Source: Nocardia neocaledoniensis
GTDB lineage: Bacteria > Actinomycetota > Actinomycetes > Mycobacteriales > Mycobacteriaceae
Assembly: GCF_003182135.1 (NCBI RefSeq)
Contig: NZ_QGTL01000018.1
Location: 62,001 to 126,000 of the forward strand
Direction: 5' to 3'
Length of the DNA: 64,000 bases
The translations under genes and the position numbers were made by a program. Under the pieces are notes generated by a model that was not told where the DNA came from, searched no databases, and worked only from the letters and a program-made list of their open reading frames with translations. How positions within the stretch are numbered: position 1 is the first letter of the stretch; the number at the start of each line of letters is the position of its first letter. Shown here in pieces: positions 44,633 through 53,977 of this stretch.

Positions 44633-44656
44633 CTTTGCACAGATTTCTATGCAAAG
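44633..44656. promoter_or_regulatory. palindrome upstream of the ArsR-like gene
   Basis: CTTTGCA and TGCAAAG form a perfect 7-bp inverted repeat with 10 bp between, 14 bp upstream of the regulator's start codon. A related TGCACAG copy lies nearer the start. It is a likely autoregulatory operator. Confidence 0.55.
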
Positions 44657-44742
44657 GTTTTTCTGCACGTTCGCGCACGCCGGTTCCCGACACCGGGCGG
44701 CGATCCACAGCATGATGGTGTGATGGCCGAAGGGGTGAGCGC

Positions 44743-45438
44743 ATGCGCGCAGTGCTGATTTTGCTCGTCGTGCTCGTGATCGCGCTGGTCGTCGGCGATC
44801 GGGTCGCGGTCGTGATGGCGCAGAACGAGATCGGCCGCCAGGTCGCCGCCGAGTACGAGCTGCCCCAGCGCCCCGATGTCACGATCGGCGGCTACCCGTT
44901 CCTGACCCAGGCCGTCGACGGCATCTACCAGGACATCGACATCCGGGTCGGCGACTGGAGCGGCCAGGACATCTCCGTCCGCGACCTGGACGTCGCGCTC
45001 ACCGATGTCACCGCGTCCCTGTCCGACGTGCTGAACCGCCGCGGTTCGAACCTGGTCGCCGCGACGGCGACCGCCACGGCCGTCGTCCCCTACGACGTCG
45101 TGCGCACCTTCGCACCGTCCAGTGTCGAGTCGATCTCCGACAGCCCGGAGGGCCTGCGCGTCACCGGAAAGTTCCCCGTCGCGGGCATCTCCGTCCCCGC
45201 GACGGTCTTCGTCACCGTCACCCCGGTGGACGGCGGCATCGAGGTCACCCCGGTCTCGGCCCAACCCGCGATCGGCGGCCCGGCGATCCCGCTGTCGCTG
45301 CTCCGCAGCACCCTGACCTTCGTCGTCCCCCTGCGCCAGCTCCCCTTCGGCGCCCGCCTCACCGCCATCGAGCCGGGCGCCGACGGCCTGCACGCGACGG
45401 CGGTAGCGCACGACGTCAGCCTGACCGACGCGCCCTGA
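44743..45438 (+). CDS. LmeA family (DUF2993) phospholipid-binding envelope protein
   Basis: The 231-residue protein starts with a hydrophobic membrane/signal segment (about residues 3-18) and continues with the DUF2993 fold: PDVTIGGYPFLTQAVDGIYQDIDIRVGD, LSDVLNRRGSNLVAATATATAVVPYDVVRTF, and a long beta-rich C-terminus. In mycobacteria LmeA binds phospholipid and promotes lipoarabinomannan mannan elongation in the envelope. The ATG at 44743 has AAGGGG upstream. It is convergent with the RibD-like gene. Confidence 0.9.
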   Translation: MRAVLILLVVLVIALVVGDRVAVVMAQNEIGRQVAAEYELPQRPDVTIGGYPFLTQAVDGIYQDIDIRVGDWSGQDISVRDLDVALTDVTASLSDVLNRRGSNLVAATATATAVVPYDVVRTFAPSSVESISDSPEGLRVTGKFPVAGISVPATVFVTVTPVDGGIEVTPVSAQPAIGGPAIPLSLLRSTLTFVVPLRQLPFGARLTAIEPGADGLHATAVAHDVSLTDAP

Positions 45439-45442
45439 CTGT

Positions 45443-45994
45443 CTACCTGTCGACGGCGTAGCGCGAATAGACCACCCATCCGTCGAGGACCCTGGACTCG
45501 ACCAGCCGCAGCCGCGGCACCTCGTACCCGTCCGGGAACAAGCGCCTGCCCTCGCCCTGCACGGTCGGATAGGCGAACAACCGGTACTCGTCGACCAGAC
45601 CCGCCTCGATCAGGGCATGACTGAGCCGGATGCTGCCGGTCACCACGATGTCCGCGCCCGGCCGCGCCTTGAGCTCGGCGATCAGGGTCACCGGATCGCC
45701 GGCGAGCACCGTCGAGTTCTGCCACCCAGGCTCGGTCATCGTGGCCGACACGACGTACTTGTGCTGCCGGTTCAGCGATTCGGTGATCCCGGTCCGGTCG
45801 TCGACCTGCTCGGGCCAGTACCCGCGGAAGTCCTCGAAGGTCTGCCTGCCGAGCACCAGCGCGTCCGACGCGGCGGTCTGCCGGTGCAGTTCGGCGAGCT
45901 GCTCGGCATTGCTCGCCGTCGGATCGAACCAGTCACCGAGCATCTCCACCGCGCCGTCGACGGTGATGTTCTGCGTGATCGCCAGTGTGCGCAC
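45443..45994 (-). CDS. dihydrofolate reductase family protein (RibD C-terminal-like)
   Basis: The 183-residue protein belongs to the RibD C-terminal/DHFR-like fold: LAITQNITVDGAVEM, ALVLGRQTFEDFRGYWP, ADIVVTGSIRLSHALIEAGLVDEYRLFAYPTVQGEGRRLF. Members use NADPH to reduce unknown substrates; this stand-alone single-domain type is common in actinobacteria. It is not the folate-pathway DHFR. GTG start at 45994 with GGAGG 5 nt upstream. It has no operon partner. Confidence 0.9.
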   Translation of the reverse strand: MRTLAITQNITVDGAVEMLGDWFDPTASNAEQLAELHRQTAASDALVLGRQTFEDFRGYWPEQVDDRTGITESLNRQHKYVVSATMTEPGWQNSTVLAGDPVTLIAELKARPGADIVVTGSIRLSHALIEAGLVDEYRLFAYPTVQGEGRRLFPDGYEVPRLRLVESRVLDGWVVYSRYAVDR

Positions 45995-46070
45995 GAAGCC
46001 TCCTCGTTCGACCGGCCCCCTCTCAGTAGAGACTGCGCGACCACCGCGAACTCATCGGCCGACGATGCTC

Positions 46071-47996
46071 CTACGGGTTCATCTCGTACGCGCCCGCCAG
46101 CGACCGCGCCTCGGCGTAGACCCGCTCGAAGCGCCGCTCGTCCGCGACCGGGCGGCGCACGAGGTCCATGGCGCGCTTCTGTTGCGCCGGTGTGGCACTG
46201 GGCTTGCCGTGCAGCGCGACAGCGTGCCGGGAGAACTCGCGGACGAAGCCGTCGAAGAGCTGGTCGAGCACCGCGTGATCGGTGCCTTCGATGCGCGCCT
46301 GCTCCAGCACCAGCTGCGCGTAGGGCACCGCCGTGAACAGCTCCCCGATCACGAACAGGAAGTCGACGTCGCGCTGCTGCCGCGCGGTCGGCCCCGCGGC
46401 GGCCAACAGCGCCTGGAAGGCGCGCACCTGCTCGAGGAACACCGCGACATTGGGGACCGTCGCGAACTCCTCGAACACCGGCAGCCAGTCCGCGAAGCGC
46501 ACCTTGCCGAGCCCCGAGCTGGGCCCCTGCCGGAACAGGAACTCGTCGTCGGCGCCGTCACGCCTGGTCGGCACCGGAGCGTAAGCGGCGCCCGCGAATT
46601 CGGCGCGCAGCGGCTTGATCACCGCGCCCGCGCGCGGAGCGAGCTTGCGGCTCGACCACGACAGGGCGCCCGCGACGGCCCGCGTCGTCGCCGCCGGAGC
46701 GATCGCGGCGCCGGGCAGCGAACGCAGCACCGCCAGCCCGACGTCGGCGGGATGGAACATGTAGTTGGCCATGAACTTCAGCGACAACGCCATATTGACG
46801 TGCACGGTGCCCTCCAGCCGGGGCAGGCCGAACATGGCCGTCATCGCGATCGGGAAGTACATGTCGTTCTCGAAGCCGCGCGCCGCGATCACATCGGCGA
46901 GGTCCTCGATGACGCGCTGCCCCTGCCTGGTCACCGACATCTTCTCGATCGCGTTGAACAGCAGATAGCGCCGGTCGTCCTCGTTCGCCGAACGCATGTA
47001 GTCGACGGCCCGCTCGCTGTAGAGCTTCATGCCGATCAGCCGGGCGTAGGTGTCGGTGATCAGCGCGCGGACCTGCGGGAACTCGGTCACCCGGTGGCCG
47101 AACAGGATGCGGTTGTCGGCATGGTCGACGGCCTCGTAGAAGGCGTGCTCACAGGCGCCGATCGCGCCGAAGCCGAGATTGAACTTGCCGATGTTCACGG
47201 TGTTCATCGCGGCGTGGAAGGCGTCCTCGCCGGTGTGCAGGATGTCTTCCTCGGCGACCGGGTAGTTGTCCAGCTCGAACGAGGCGACGTAGATCTGCGA
47301 AGCCACCACGTTCTTGCGCAGCTGATACGCCTCATGCTGGCTGTCGGCGACGAAGAACAGGTAGCCCTCGTAGTCGGCGTCGGTCGGCTTCTGCCGCATC
47401 GCCGCGGCGCTGTCGATGATCGGCTTGTCGGAGCGGCGGCCGAAGACCGACACCATCCTGGCCAGGTTGCCGTTGCCGATGTAGTACTTCGCGCCGGTGG
47501 CGGTGTAGGTGCCGTCGGCCTGCGGGTCGACGATCATGTCGGTGGAATACACGTCGGCGCCGTGCTGCTGCTCGGACAGGCCGAAGGCGAAGATCTCCCC
47601 GGCGTCGAGCTGCGCGGCCGCCTTGCGCTTGGCGGCGACGTTGCCGCTCTGCCAGATCGGCCCGAGGCCGAGGATGGTGACCTGCCAGATGTACCAGTAC
47701 GTCATCCCGTAGAAGCCGAAGATCTGGCTGAGCGCGGCGTTGCGGGCGGTGTCCCAGCGCTTGTCCGGATCACCGTCGGCAAACTCGGCCGGGGTGAGGA
47801 AGGTCGCGAACAGCTTCTCCCGCCGCACGAAGTCGACGAACTCCGCGGGCCACACCCGCTCGTGATCGTCGCGGATCAGCCGCTTCTTGCCGCGGGCCTC
47901 GAACCACTCCACGACGGTGCGCAGCAGCGCCCGCGTGGCCGGGTCGAACTGCGCGAAATCGCTGTTCTTCGGGTGGAACAGGGCCTGGGACATCAT
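46071..47996 (-). CDS. acyl-CoA dehydrogenase
   Basis: The 641-residue flavoprotein has an N-terminal helical domain and the FAD-binding beta-domain FGLSEQQHGADVYSTDM... GAKYYIGNGNLARMVSVFG. The flavin C-terminal helical domain follows, including GKFNLGFGAIGACEHAFYEA, FPQVRALITDTYARLIGMKLYSERAVDYM and QRVIEDLADVIAARGFENDMYFP. A further C-terminal domain of ~150 residues makes it longer than classical ACADs, as in several actinobacterial FadE proteins. It oxidises an acyl-CoA to the enoyl-CoA; chain-length specificity is unknown. Divergent from a TetR gene that probably controls it. GAGGAG precedes the tandem ATGs at 47996/47993. Confidence 0.9.
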   Translation of the reverse strand: MMSQALFHPKNSDFAQFDPATRALLRTVVEWFEARGKKRLIRDDHERVWPAEFVDFVRREKLFATFLTPAEFADGDPDKRWDTARNAALSQIFGFYGMTYWYIWQVTILGLGPIWQSGNVAAKRKAAAQLDAGEIFAFGLSEQQHGADVYSTDMIVDPQADGTYTATGAKYYIGNGNLARMVSVFGRRSDKPIIDSAAAMRQKPTDADYEGYLFFVADSQHEAYQLRKNVVASQIYVASFELDNYPVAEEDILHTGEDAFHAAMNTVNIGKFNLGFGAIGACEHAFYEAVDHADNRILFGHRVTEFPQVRALITDTYARLIGMKLYSERAVDYMRSANEDDRRYLLFNAIEKMSVTRQGQRVIEDLADVIAARGFENDMYFPIAMTAMFGLPRLEGTVHVNMALSLKFMANYMFHPADVGLAVLRSLPGAAIAPAATTRAVAGALSWSSRKLAPRAGAVIKPLRAEFAGAAYAPVPTRRDGADDEFLFRQGPSSGLGKVRFADWLPVFEEFATVPNVAVFLEQVRAFQALLAAAGPTARQQRDVDFLFVIGELFTAVPYAQLVLEQARIEGTDHAVLDQLFDGFVREFSRHAVALHGKPSATPAQQKRAMDLVRRPVADERRFERVYAEARSLAGAYEMNP

Positions 47997-48021
47997 CGAC
48001 TCCTCATCGGAAGACCACTTC

Positions 48022-48035
48022 CTACAACACTGTAG
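48022..48035. promoter_or_regulatory. palindrome in the ACAD/TetR divergent promoter
   Basis: CTACA-ACAC-TGTAG is a perfect short inverted repeat 26 bp upstream of the acyl-CoA dehydrogenase start, flanked by CTTCC-type repeats (CTTCCTACA at 48018 and again at 48041). It is a probable operator for the adjacent TetR protein. Confidence 0.5.
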
Positions 48036-48088
48036 TAAATCTTCCTACACGAATGAAGGAAAAAAGTCGCATTGCTAAGGTGGTGAGC

Positions 48089-48715
48089 GTGGGTAGCGAG
48101 ACAGCCGTGGCGCGGCGACGAAGAGCCGCACACCTGGGCCCGGAACGCCGCCGCCCCCAGGTGCTCGATGCCGCGCTGGCCATCGCCGTCGAGAGCGGTG
48201 TCGCCGGGGTGACCATGGGCGCCGTCGCCGACCGGATGGGCGTCACCCGGCCCGTGGTCTACGCGTGCTTCCCCGACCGCGTCCAGCTCATCGAGGCCCT
48301 GCTCGAGCGCGAGGAGAACTACCTCATCTCCGGCGTGATCGAGGTCCTGCCGCCGCGCACGACCAACGCCGACGAGACCGTCTTCGTCGAAGGCTTCCGC
48401 GCCCTCCTGCACAAGGCCGCCAGCCGCCCCGACGCCTGGCGCCTCGTCTACGGCAACCCCGACCCCGCCGTCGCCGGCTCCTTCGGCCGCGGCCGCCAAC
48501 TCGCCGTCACCCGCTGCACCGCCCTGCTCCGCCCCACCCTGCACGCCTGGGGCACCGAGAACGCCGACCACAAACTCCCCGCCCTGGCCGAACTCTGGGT
48601 CTCCGCGGGCGAAGGCGCCGTCCGCACCCTCCTGGCCGCCGAAACCCCCTGGACCCCCGACACCCTCGGCGAATTCATCGGCGCCGCCGTCTACCGAGCC
48701 ATGCGCGCCGCCTGA
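48089..48715 (+). CDS. TetR family transcriptional regulator
   Basis: The 208-residue regulator has the TetR HTH QVLDAALAIAVESGVAGVTMGAVADRMGVTRPVVYACFPDR (about residues 24-64 from this start) and a C-terminal ligand domain. The GTG at 48089 is preferred because AAGGTGG lies just upstream; an in-frame ATG at 48053 would put the start inside the operator region. It is divergent from the acyl-CoA dehydrogenase and probably senses acyl-CoA or fatty acid. The gene's 3' end overlaps a small antisense ORF. Confidence 0.88.
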   Translation: MGSETAVARRRRAAHLGPERRRPQVLDAALAIAVESGVAGVTMGAVADRMGVTRPVVYACFPDRVQLIEALLEREENYLISGVIEVLPPRTTNADETVFVEGFRALLHKAASRPDAWRLVYGNPDPAVAGSFGRGRQLAVTRCTALLRPTLHAWGTENADHKLPALAELWVSAGEGAVRTLLAAETPWTPDTLGEFIGAAVYRAMRAA

Positions 48716-48968
48716 ACTTCAACGGGCACAACCGCTCACATTCCGGACACCGCCTGTACACCCCCGAAATAGGGTCCGACCAGGGAAACCCGGTGACGAT
48801 GACGCGTGCGGTCGTGCCACAAACAGGAACCCGTCCTGGCGGCGCCGCCGCATGCACGAGCTCCTCGCCCTCCCTGATCAACCGCACACCGGCATACGGC
48901 CTGGCAGGGTCATCACTGCCCTCGTCCACCGCACGAAAGATCATCGCGTAGACCGCCTCGTATGCCAC
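48675..48968 (-). CDS. hypothetical small Cys-containing protein
   Basis: This is a 97-residue reading frame with protein-like composition (AYEAVYAMIFRAVDEGSDDPARPYAGVRLI...) and two Cys pairs, RRCPECERLCPL, near the C-terminus that could bind zinc. Its GTG at 48968 has TAGGCT 6 nt upstream, the same leaderless promoter spacing as neighbouring genes. The last ~40 bp overlap the convergent TetR gene. I recognise no family. The call rests on promoter spacing and composition, so it is moderate. Confidence 0.5.
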   Translation of the reverse strand: MAYEAVYAMIFRAVDEGSDDPARPYAGVRLIREGEELVHAAAPPGRVPVCGTTARVIVTGFPWSDPISGVYRRCPECERLCPLKFRRRAWLGRRRRR

Positions 48969-49091
48969 CCACCCAGCCTATTCACGGGAAAACCCGCTCG
49001 CCCGAGTTCCGGTGGTCGGAGACGATGCATCCGACGGCCTCTTCGGCGACGAAACCCAGGACTGTCGTCACATGGTGTCGTCAGAAACGCC

Positions 49092-49125
49092 AAAGGCCCT
49101 TCCCGGAATCCCGGAAAGGGCCTTT
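49092..49125 (-). terminator. terminator of tRNA-Thr
   Basis: AAAGGCCCTT and its complement AAGGGCCTTT form the stem of a long hairpin (with inner CCGG pairing) 8 bp beyond the 3' end of the tRNA gene on the minus strand, ending in a T-run. Confidence 0.8.
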
Positions 49126-49133
49126 GACCTTGG

Positions 49134-49206
49134 AGCCGCCTGGGGGAATCGAACCCCCGACCTTTTCATTACGAGTGAAGCGCTCTACCGACTGAGCTAA
49201 GGCGGC
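49134..49206 (-). tRNA. tRNA-Thr (anticodon CGU)
   Basis: The minus strand folds as a full cloverleaf: acceptor GCCGCCT pairing with AGGCGGC, D-arm AGCTCAGTCGGTAGAGC, anticodon loop CTCGTAA (anticodon CGT, decoding ACG), and T-arm GGGGGTTCGATTCCCCC. The discriminator is T at 49134, and CCA is not encoded. A terminator follows at 49092-49125. Confidence 0.97.
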
Positions 49207-49297
49207 GTGCCGTCAGGCGGTGTGAGTCTATCGTCTCCCGGTCGGAACGCGAAAACGGCAGGTCATTCGTTGTGGGAAACGATGGCTGAGCGGCCGG

Positions 49298-50497
49298 TCA
49301 GGTGGCGCGGGCGGCGATGAGGGTGGCGACCATGGCGGCTACGGCGAAGCGGGGTTTCACGTTGAGGTCCAGGGCTTCGCGGCAGGCCAGGACGGCGTCG
49401 ATGCTGCGGAGCAGGCCCTCGGGGCGGACGCTGGTGGCGAGGTCGGTGATCTCGTCGGCCATGTCCGGGTGGGTGAGGGTGATGGGGACGCCGCGGCCGG
49501 CGAAACGCATGGCGAGGGCGTCGCGGTACAGCCCGGCGATGTCGATGAGGGCGCGGTCGAGGGCGTCGCGGCCGGTACGGGTGGCGCGGGACTTCTGGCG
49601 GCGCTCGAGTTCCTTGAGCACGCCGGCCGAGCCGCGGGTGGCCGAAGCGGCGCCTTTACCGGTGCCGCCCGCGCCGAGCGCGGTGGCGAGTTCGTCGCGT
49701 TCGCGATCGTCGCGTTCCGCGCTCATCAGTTTGGCTTCGTCGTCGGCCGACTTCACCAGTTCGTCGGCGGCGGCGTAGGCGGCGCCGGGCCGTTCCGTCG
49801 CGCCGACCAGCGCGAGCGCGCGCTGACGCCGCTTGCGCGCGTCCTCGTCGGTGGCCAGGCGGCGCGCCCGGCCGACGTGCCCGCCGCTCACCGAAGCCGC
49901 CCAGTCGGCCGTCTCGGCATCGAGCTGATCGCGCTCGCGCAGCACCTGCGCGATGGCGGGGACGGTGGGCGTCACCAGGTGCACGTGCCTGCACCTGGAG
50001 CGCAGCGTGACGGAGATGTCCTCGGGGTCGACCGTGGGCGCGCAGAGCAGGAAGACCGTGCGGTCCGGCGGCTCCTCGACCACTTTGAGCAGCGCGTTGG
50101 CCGCGCCTTCGGTGAGCCGGTCGGCGTCCTCGACCACCACGATCTGCCAGCGGCCGGTACTCGGCCTGCGCGAGGCGATCTGCACGATCGCGCGCATCTC
50201 CTTGGTGCTGATGCTCAGCCCCTCGGGGATGATCCGGCGCACGTCACCGTGCGTGCCCGCCATGGTGGTCGTGCAGGCATGGCATCGACCGCACCCGACG
50301 ACGTCGGGATCGGTGCACTGCAGCGCGGCGGCGAAACACAGCGCCGCGACCGACCTGCCGGACCCCGGCGGGCCGGTGAACAGCCACGAATGCGTCATCG
50401 CGCCGGTCACCACGCCGGCACGGGCCGCCGTCGCGGCAGCGGTCAGCTCGGCCTCGACCACGTCCTGGCCGACCAGTCGATCGAAGACACCTGCCAC
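49298..50497 (-). CDS. holB: DNA polymerase III subunit delta'
   Basis: The 399-residue clamp-loader subunit has a P-loop-like GPPGSGRSVAAL (around residues 42-53), a zinc module of four cysteines in CTDPDVVGCGRCHAC, and the sensor/SRC-type region IVVEDADRLTEGAANALLKVVEEPP. It works with gamma/tau and delta to load the sliding clamp. GTG start at 50497. It lies next to topA, as in M. tuberculosis (Rv3644c near Rv3646c), with a tRNA-Thr gene downstream. The C-terminal ~120 residues have a Lys/Arg-rich insert before the collar domain. Confidence 0.95.
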   Translation of the reverse strand: MAGVFDRLVGQDVVEAELTAAATAARAGVVTGAMTHSWLFTGPPGSGRSVAALCFAAALQCTDPDVVGCGRCHACTTTMAGTHGDVRRIIPEGLSISTKEMRAIVQIASRRPSTGRWQIVVVEDADRLTEGAANALLKVVEEPPDRTVFLLCAPTVDPEDISVTLRSRCRHVHLVTPTVPAIAQVLRERDQLDAETADWAASVSGGHVGRARRLATDEDARKRRQRALALVGATERPGAAYAAADELVKSADDEAKLMSAERDDRERDELATALGAGGTGKGAASATRGSAGVLKELERRQKSRATRTGRDALDRALIDIAGLYRDALAMRFAGRGVPITLTHPDMADEITDLATSVRPEGLLRSIDAVLACREALDLNVKPRFAVAAMVATLIAARAT

Positions 50498-50574
50498 GCG
50501 CTACACCCTAGCCGCGCGGTCCGACAGCTCGACCGACGTATACCGCCGAGGTCGGCCTGCGCACGTCAGCCCGC

Positions 50575-53514
50575 TCAATCCGCCTCGGTACCAGCGGCTT
50601 TCGCCGTCGCCTTCTTCGCGGGCGCCTTCTTGGCCGCGGTCTTCTTGGCGGCCGTCTTCTTCGCCGCCGTCTTGGTGGCCGTCTTCGTCGCGGTCGACTT
50701 GGCGGCCGTCTTCTTCGCAGGCGCCTTCTTGGCCGCCTTCTTCGCGGTCGTCTTCTTGGCGGCCTTCTTCACCGGCCCGCGCGCGCGACGATCGGCGAGC
50801 AGCTCGGAGGCCCGCTCGTCGGTGATCGACTCGACCTCGTCGCCCTTGCGCAGGCTCGCGTTGGTCTCGCCGTCGGTGACGTACGGACCGAACCGCCCGT
50901 CCTTGATCACCATCGGCTTGCCGGTGGCGGCGTCGTTGCCGAGCTCACGCAGCGGGGCCGCGCTGGCCGCCTGCCGCCCCCGGCGCTTCGGCTCGGCGTA
51001 GAGCTTGAGCGCTTCCTCAAGGGTGACGGTGAACAGCTGTTCCTCGGTCGCCAGCGACCGCGAATCGGTGCCCTTCTTCAGGTACGGGCCGTAGCGGCCG
51101 TTCTGCGCGGTGATCTCCTCGCCGCTGGTCGGATCGTTGCCGACCACCCGGGGCAGCGAGAGCAGCTTGAGCGCGTCGTCGAGGGTGATCGACGCCAGAT
51201 CCATGGACTTGAACAGCGATCCGGTGCGCGGCTTGACCTCGGCGGCCTTCTTCGTCGTCTTCTTCGCCGGTGCGGCGGACGGGTCGGGTGCGGGCGGATC
51301 GGGCAGCACCTCGGTGACGTACGGGCCGAAACGTCCTTCCTTGGCGACGATTTCGTGTCCCGACACCGGGTCGACACCGAGCGAGCGGCCCTCCTGCGGT
51401 GTCGAGAACAGCTTCTCGGCCACCTCGGGCGTCAGCTCGTCGGGCGGCAGGTCGTCGGGCAGGTTCGCGCGCTGCGAGACCGGATCACCGTCCGGGTCAT
51501 CGGGATTGACGACCATCCGCTCGAGATACGGACCGAACCGGCCGACCCGGACCACCACATCGCGGCCCTCGTCGTCGACGAACATCTTGATCGAGTTCAC
51601 TTCGCGGGCGTCGATGTCGTCGAGCTGCTCGCCGACCATCTTCTTCAGGCCGCCCGAGCGCGCCACCGACCCCTCGGCGCCGTGATCGCCACCGAAGTAG
51701 AAGCTGGACAACCAATTTCCGCGCTGCTCGCGGCCGCCCGCGATCGCGTCGAGGTCGTCTTCCATGGCGGCGGTGAAGTCGAAGTCGACGAGCCTGCCGA
51801 AATACGCCTCGAGCAGGCCGACCACCGCGAACGCCACCCACGACGGCACCAGCGCGCTACCGCGCTTGTAGACGTAACCGCGGTCGAGGATGGTCTTGAT
51901 GATCGAGGCGTAGGTCGAGGGCCGGCCGATGCCGAGTTCCTCGAGCGTCTTGATCAGCGAGGCCTCGGTGTAGCGCGCGGGCGGATTGGTGCTGTGCCCG
52001 TCGGGAGTCAGCTCGACGGCGGTGACGCCCTGACCCTCCTCCAGCGCGGGGAGCCTGGACTCGGCGTCGTCGGACTGGCCGCCCGCCTCCTCGTCGACAC
52101 TCTCGACGTAGGCCTTCAGGAAGCCGGGGAAGGTGATCGTGCGGCCCGAGGCCGAGAACACGCATTCCTCGCCGGTGCCCGCGGTGCCGGTGATGCGCAG
52201 GGTCAGCGTGGTGCCGCGCGCGTCGGCCATCTGGGAGGCGACGGTGCGCTGCCAGATCAGCTCGTAGAGCCGGAACTCGTCCTGGTCGACCTTCGAGTGC
52301 AGCTGGCCGGGGGTCATGAAGACATCACCCGACGGGCGGATCGCCTCGTGTGCCTCCTGCGCGTTCTTGACCTTGCGGTTGTACTGCCGCGGCGTCGGCG
52401 ACACGTACTCCTGGCCGTAGAGCTGGGTGGCCTGCGAGCGGGCCGCGGCGATCGCCGACTCCGACAGCGTCGTGGAGTCGGTACGCATGTAGGTGATGTA
52501 GCCGTTCTCGTACAGCCGCTGCGCCACCCGCATGGTGCGCTCGGAGCTGAACCGCAGCTTGCGGCCCGCCTCCTGCTGCAGCGTGGAGGTCATGAACGGC
52601 GGATACGGCTTGCGCGTGTACGGCTTGGCCTCGGCGGAGCTGACCACCAGGTCGACACCGTCGAGCGATTCGGCGAGCCGGCGGGCGTACGCCTCGTCCA
52701 GCACGACGACACCCGAGGCGGTCTTGAGCTGCCCGTCGGAACCGAAATCCCGGCCCGACGCGACACGCGCGCCCTCGACCTGCACCAGTCGCGCGCCGAA
52801 GGTGCGCGGGTTGGTCGAATCCGACGACTCGTCGACACCGGCGTCGAGCTTGGCGGCGATGTCCCAGTACTCGGCGGAGCGGAACGCGATGCGCTCGCGC
52901 TCCCGCTGCACGATCACCCTGGTCGCGACGGACTGCACGCGACCCGCGGAGAGCCGGGGCATGACCTTCTTCCACAGCACCGGACTGACCTCGTAGCCGT
53001 AGAGGCGGTCCAGGATGCGGCGGGTCTCCTGCGCGTCGACCAGATCGGTGTCGAGGTCGCGCGTGTCGGCGGCGGCGGCGAGGATGGCCGGCTCGGTGAT
53101 CTCGTGGAAGACCATCCGGCGGACCGGGACCTTCGGCTTGAGCGTCTCGAGCAGGTGCCAGGCGATGGCCTCGCCCTCGCGGTCGGGGTCGGTGGCGAGG
53201 TAGAGCTCGTCGGCGTCGGCCAGCAGGCTCTTGAGCTCGGAGACCTTGGCCTTCTTGTCCGGGCTGACGACATAGATCGGCTCGAAGTCGTGGTCGACGT
53301 CGACGCCGAGGCGCGCCCAGGACTGGCCCTTGTATTTGGCCGGGACGTCGGCGGCGCCGCGTGGCAGGTCGCGGATGTGGCCCACCGAGGCTTCGACGGT
53401 GTAGTTGCGGCCCAGGTAGGGCGCGATCTTGCGGGCCTTCGTCGGGGACTCGACGATCACGAGACGACGCAGGGGACGCCCCTGGTCGGCTGAACTGCGG
53501 TCTCGTGTTGCCAC
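50575..53514 (-). CDS. topA: DNA topoisomerase I
   Basis: The 979-residue type IA topoisomerase relaxes negative supercoils. The Toprim domain is at the N-terminus (LVIVESPTKARKIAPYLG, with DPDREGEAIAWHL), and the catalytic tyrosine is in GYITYMRTDSTTLSESA. Several C-terminal 'GRFGPY' repeat modules follow, then a ~60-residue Lys/Ala-rich tail (AKKTAAKK repeats) typical of mycobacterial TopA, which gives processivity. The GTG at 53514 is preferred over an upstream extension because it starts the conserved ATRDRSS region and follows AAGGTG. Confidence 0.97.
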   Translation of the reverse strand: MATRDRSSADQGRPLRRLVIVESPTKARKIAPYLGRNYTVEASVGHIRDLPRGAADVPAKYKGQSWARLGVDVDHDFEPIYVVSPDKKAKVSELKSLLADADELYLATDPDREGEAIAWHLLETLKPKVPVRRMVFHEITEPAILAAAADTRDLDTDLVDAQETRRILDRLYGYEVSPVLWKKVMPRLSAGRVQSVATRVIVQRERERIAFRSAEYWDIAAKLDAGVDESSDSTNPRTFGARLVQVEGARVASGRDFGSDGQLKTASGVVVLDEAYARRLAESLDGVDLVVSSAEAKPYTRKPYPPFMTSTLQQEAGRKLRFSSERTMRVAQRLYENGYITYMRTDSTTLSESAIAAARSQATQLYGQEYVSPTPRQYNRKVKNAQEAHEAIRPSGDVFMTPGQLHSKVDQDEFRLYELIWQRTVASQMADARGTTLTLRITGTAGTGEECVFSASGRTITFPGFLKAYVESVDEEAGGQSDDAESRLPALEEGQGVTAVELTPDGHSTNPPARYTEASLIKTLEELGIGRPSTYASIIKTILDRGYVYKRGSALVPSWVAFAVVGLLEAYFGRLVDFDFTAAMEDDLDAIAGGREQRGNWLSSFYFGGDHGAEGSVARSGGLKKMVGEQLDDIDAREVNSIKMFVDDEGRDVVVRVGRFGPYLERMVVNPDDPDGDPVSQRANLPDDLPPDELTPEVAEKLFSTPQEGRSLGVDPVSGHEIVAKEGRFGPYVTEVLPDPPAPDPSAAPAKKTTKKAAEVKPRTGSLFKSMDLASITLDDALKLLSLPRVVGNDPTSGEEITAQNGRYGPYLKKGTDSRSLATEEQLFTVTLEEALKLYAEPKRRGRQAASAAPLRELGNDAATGKPMVIKDGRFGPYVTDGETNASLRKGDEVESITDERASELLADRRARGPVKKAAKKTTAKKAAKKAPAKKTAAKSTATKTATKTAAKKTAAKKTAAKKAPAKKATAKAAGTEAD

Positions 53515-53718
53515 CGGCGAACACCTTCCTTCTAGATCCGCGCGTCGGGAGGTCCGCTCGGTACGCGGCTGGGGCAGACGGCGCGACGTACGCACATCGC
53601 CACCAGTGACGTTTATACCTTGCGCGCTTGGGTAGCTGCGTCCACGGCGGCTGACGCCGCGGGTTCCCGGCCATCGTGGCCTGGGAACTTCTGGGCGACC
53701 TTACCCCCGAAATGGCTC

Positions 53719-53748
53719 GTCCCCCACCTCCGCGCGGAGGTGGGGGAC
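53719..53748 (-). terminator. strong terminator downstream of cspA
   Basis: GTCCCCCACCTCCGC and its exact complement form a perfect 30-bp palindrome with no loop, 22 bp past the csp stop codon. It separates the cold-shock gene from topA. Confidence 0.85.
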
Positions 53749-53770
53749 GGGCGTAGTTTCGATTCGCAGC

Positions 53771-53977
53771 TCAGGAGAGCGCGCGAACGCCGGTGGCCTG
53801 CGGGCCCTTGGTGCCCTGGCCGACCTCGAACTCGACCTTCTGGTTTTCCTCGAGGGTACGGAAGCCCGTGCCCTGGATCTCCGAGTAGTGGACGAAGACG
53901 TCAGCGGAGCCGTCCTCGGGCGCGATGAAGCCGAACCCCTTCTCCGCGTTGAACCACTTCACAGTTCCCTGTGCCAT
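53771..53977 (-). CDS. cspA: cold shock protein
   Basis: The 68-residue single-domain CSD protein has both RNP motifs ([16 protein letters not shown]) on a five-stranded barrel and begins [14 protein letters not shown]. It binds single-stranded nucleic acid and acts as RNA chaperone. The ATG at 53977 has AAGGAA upstream; a longer frame is just leader. It stands between topA and the helicase gene, as in M. tuberculosis (Rv3648c). Confidence 0.96.
   Translation of the reverse strand: MAQGTVKWFNAEKGFGFIAPEDGSADVFVHYSEIQGTGFRTLEENQKVEFEVGQGTKGPQATGVRALS

Noticed and set aside
50580-50775. Lys/Ala-rich repeats in the topA 3' end as a separate repeat element
   Set aside because: They encode the basic C-terminal tail typical of mycobacterial TopA.
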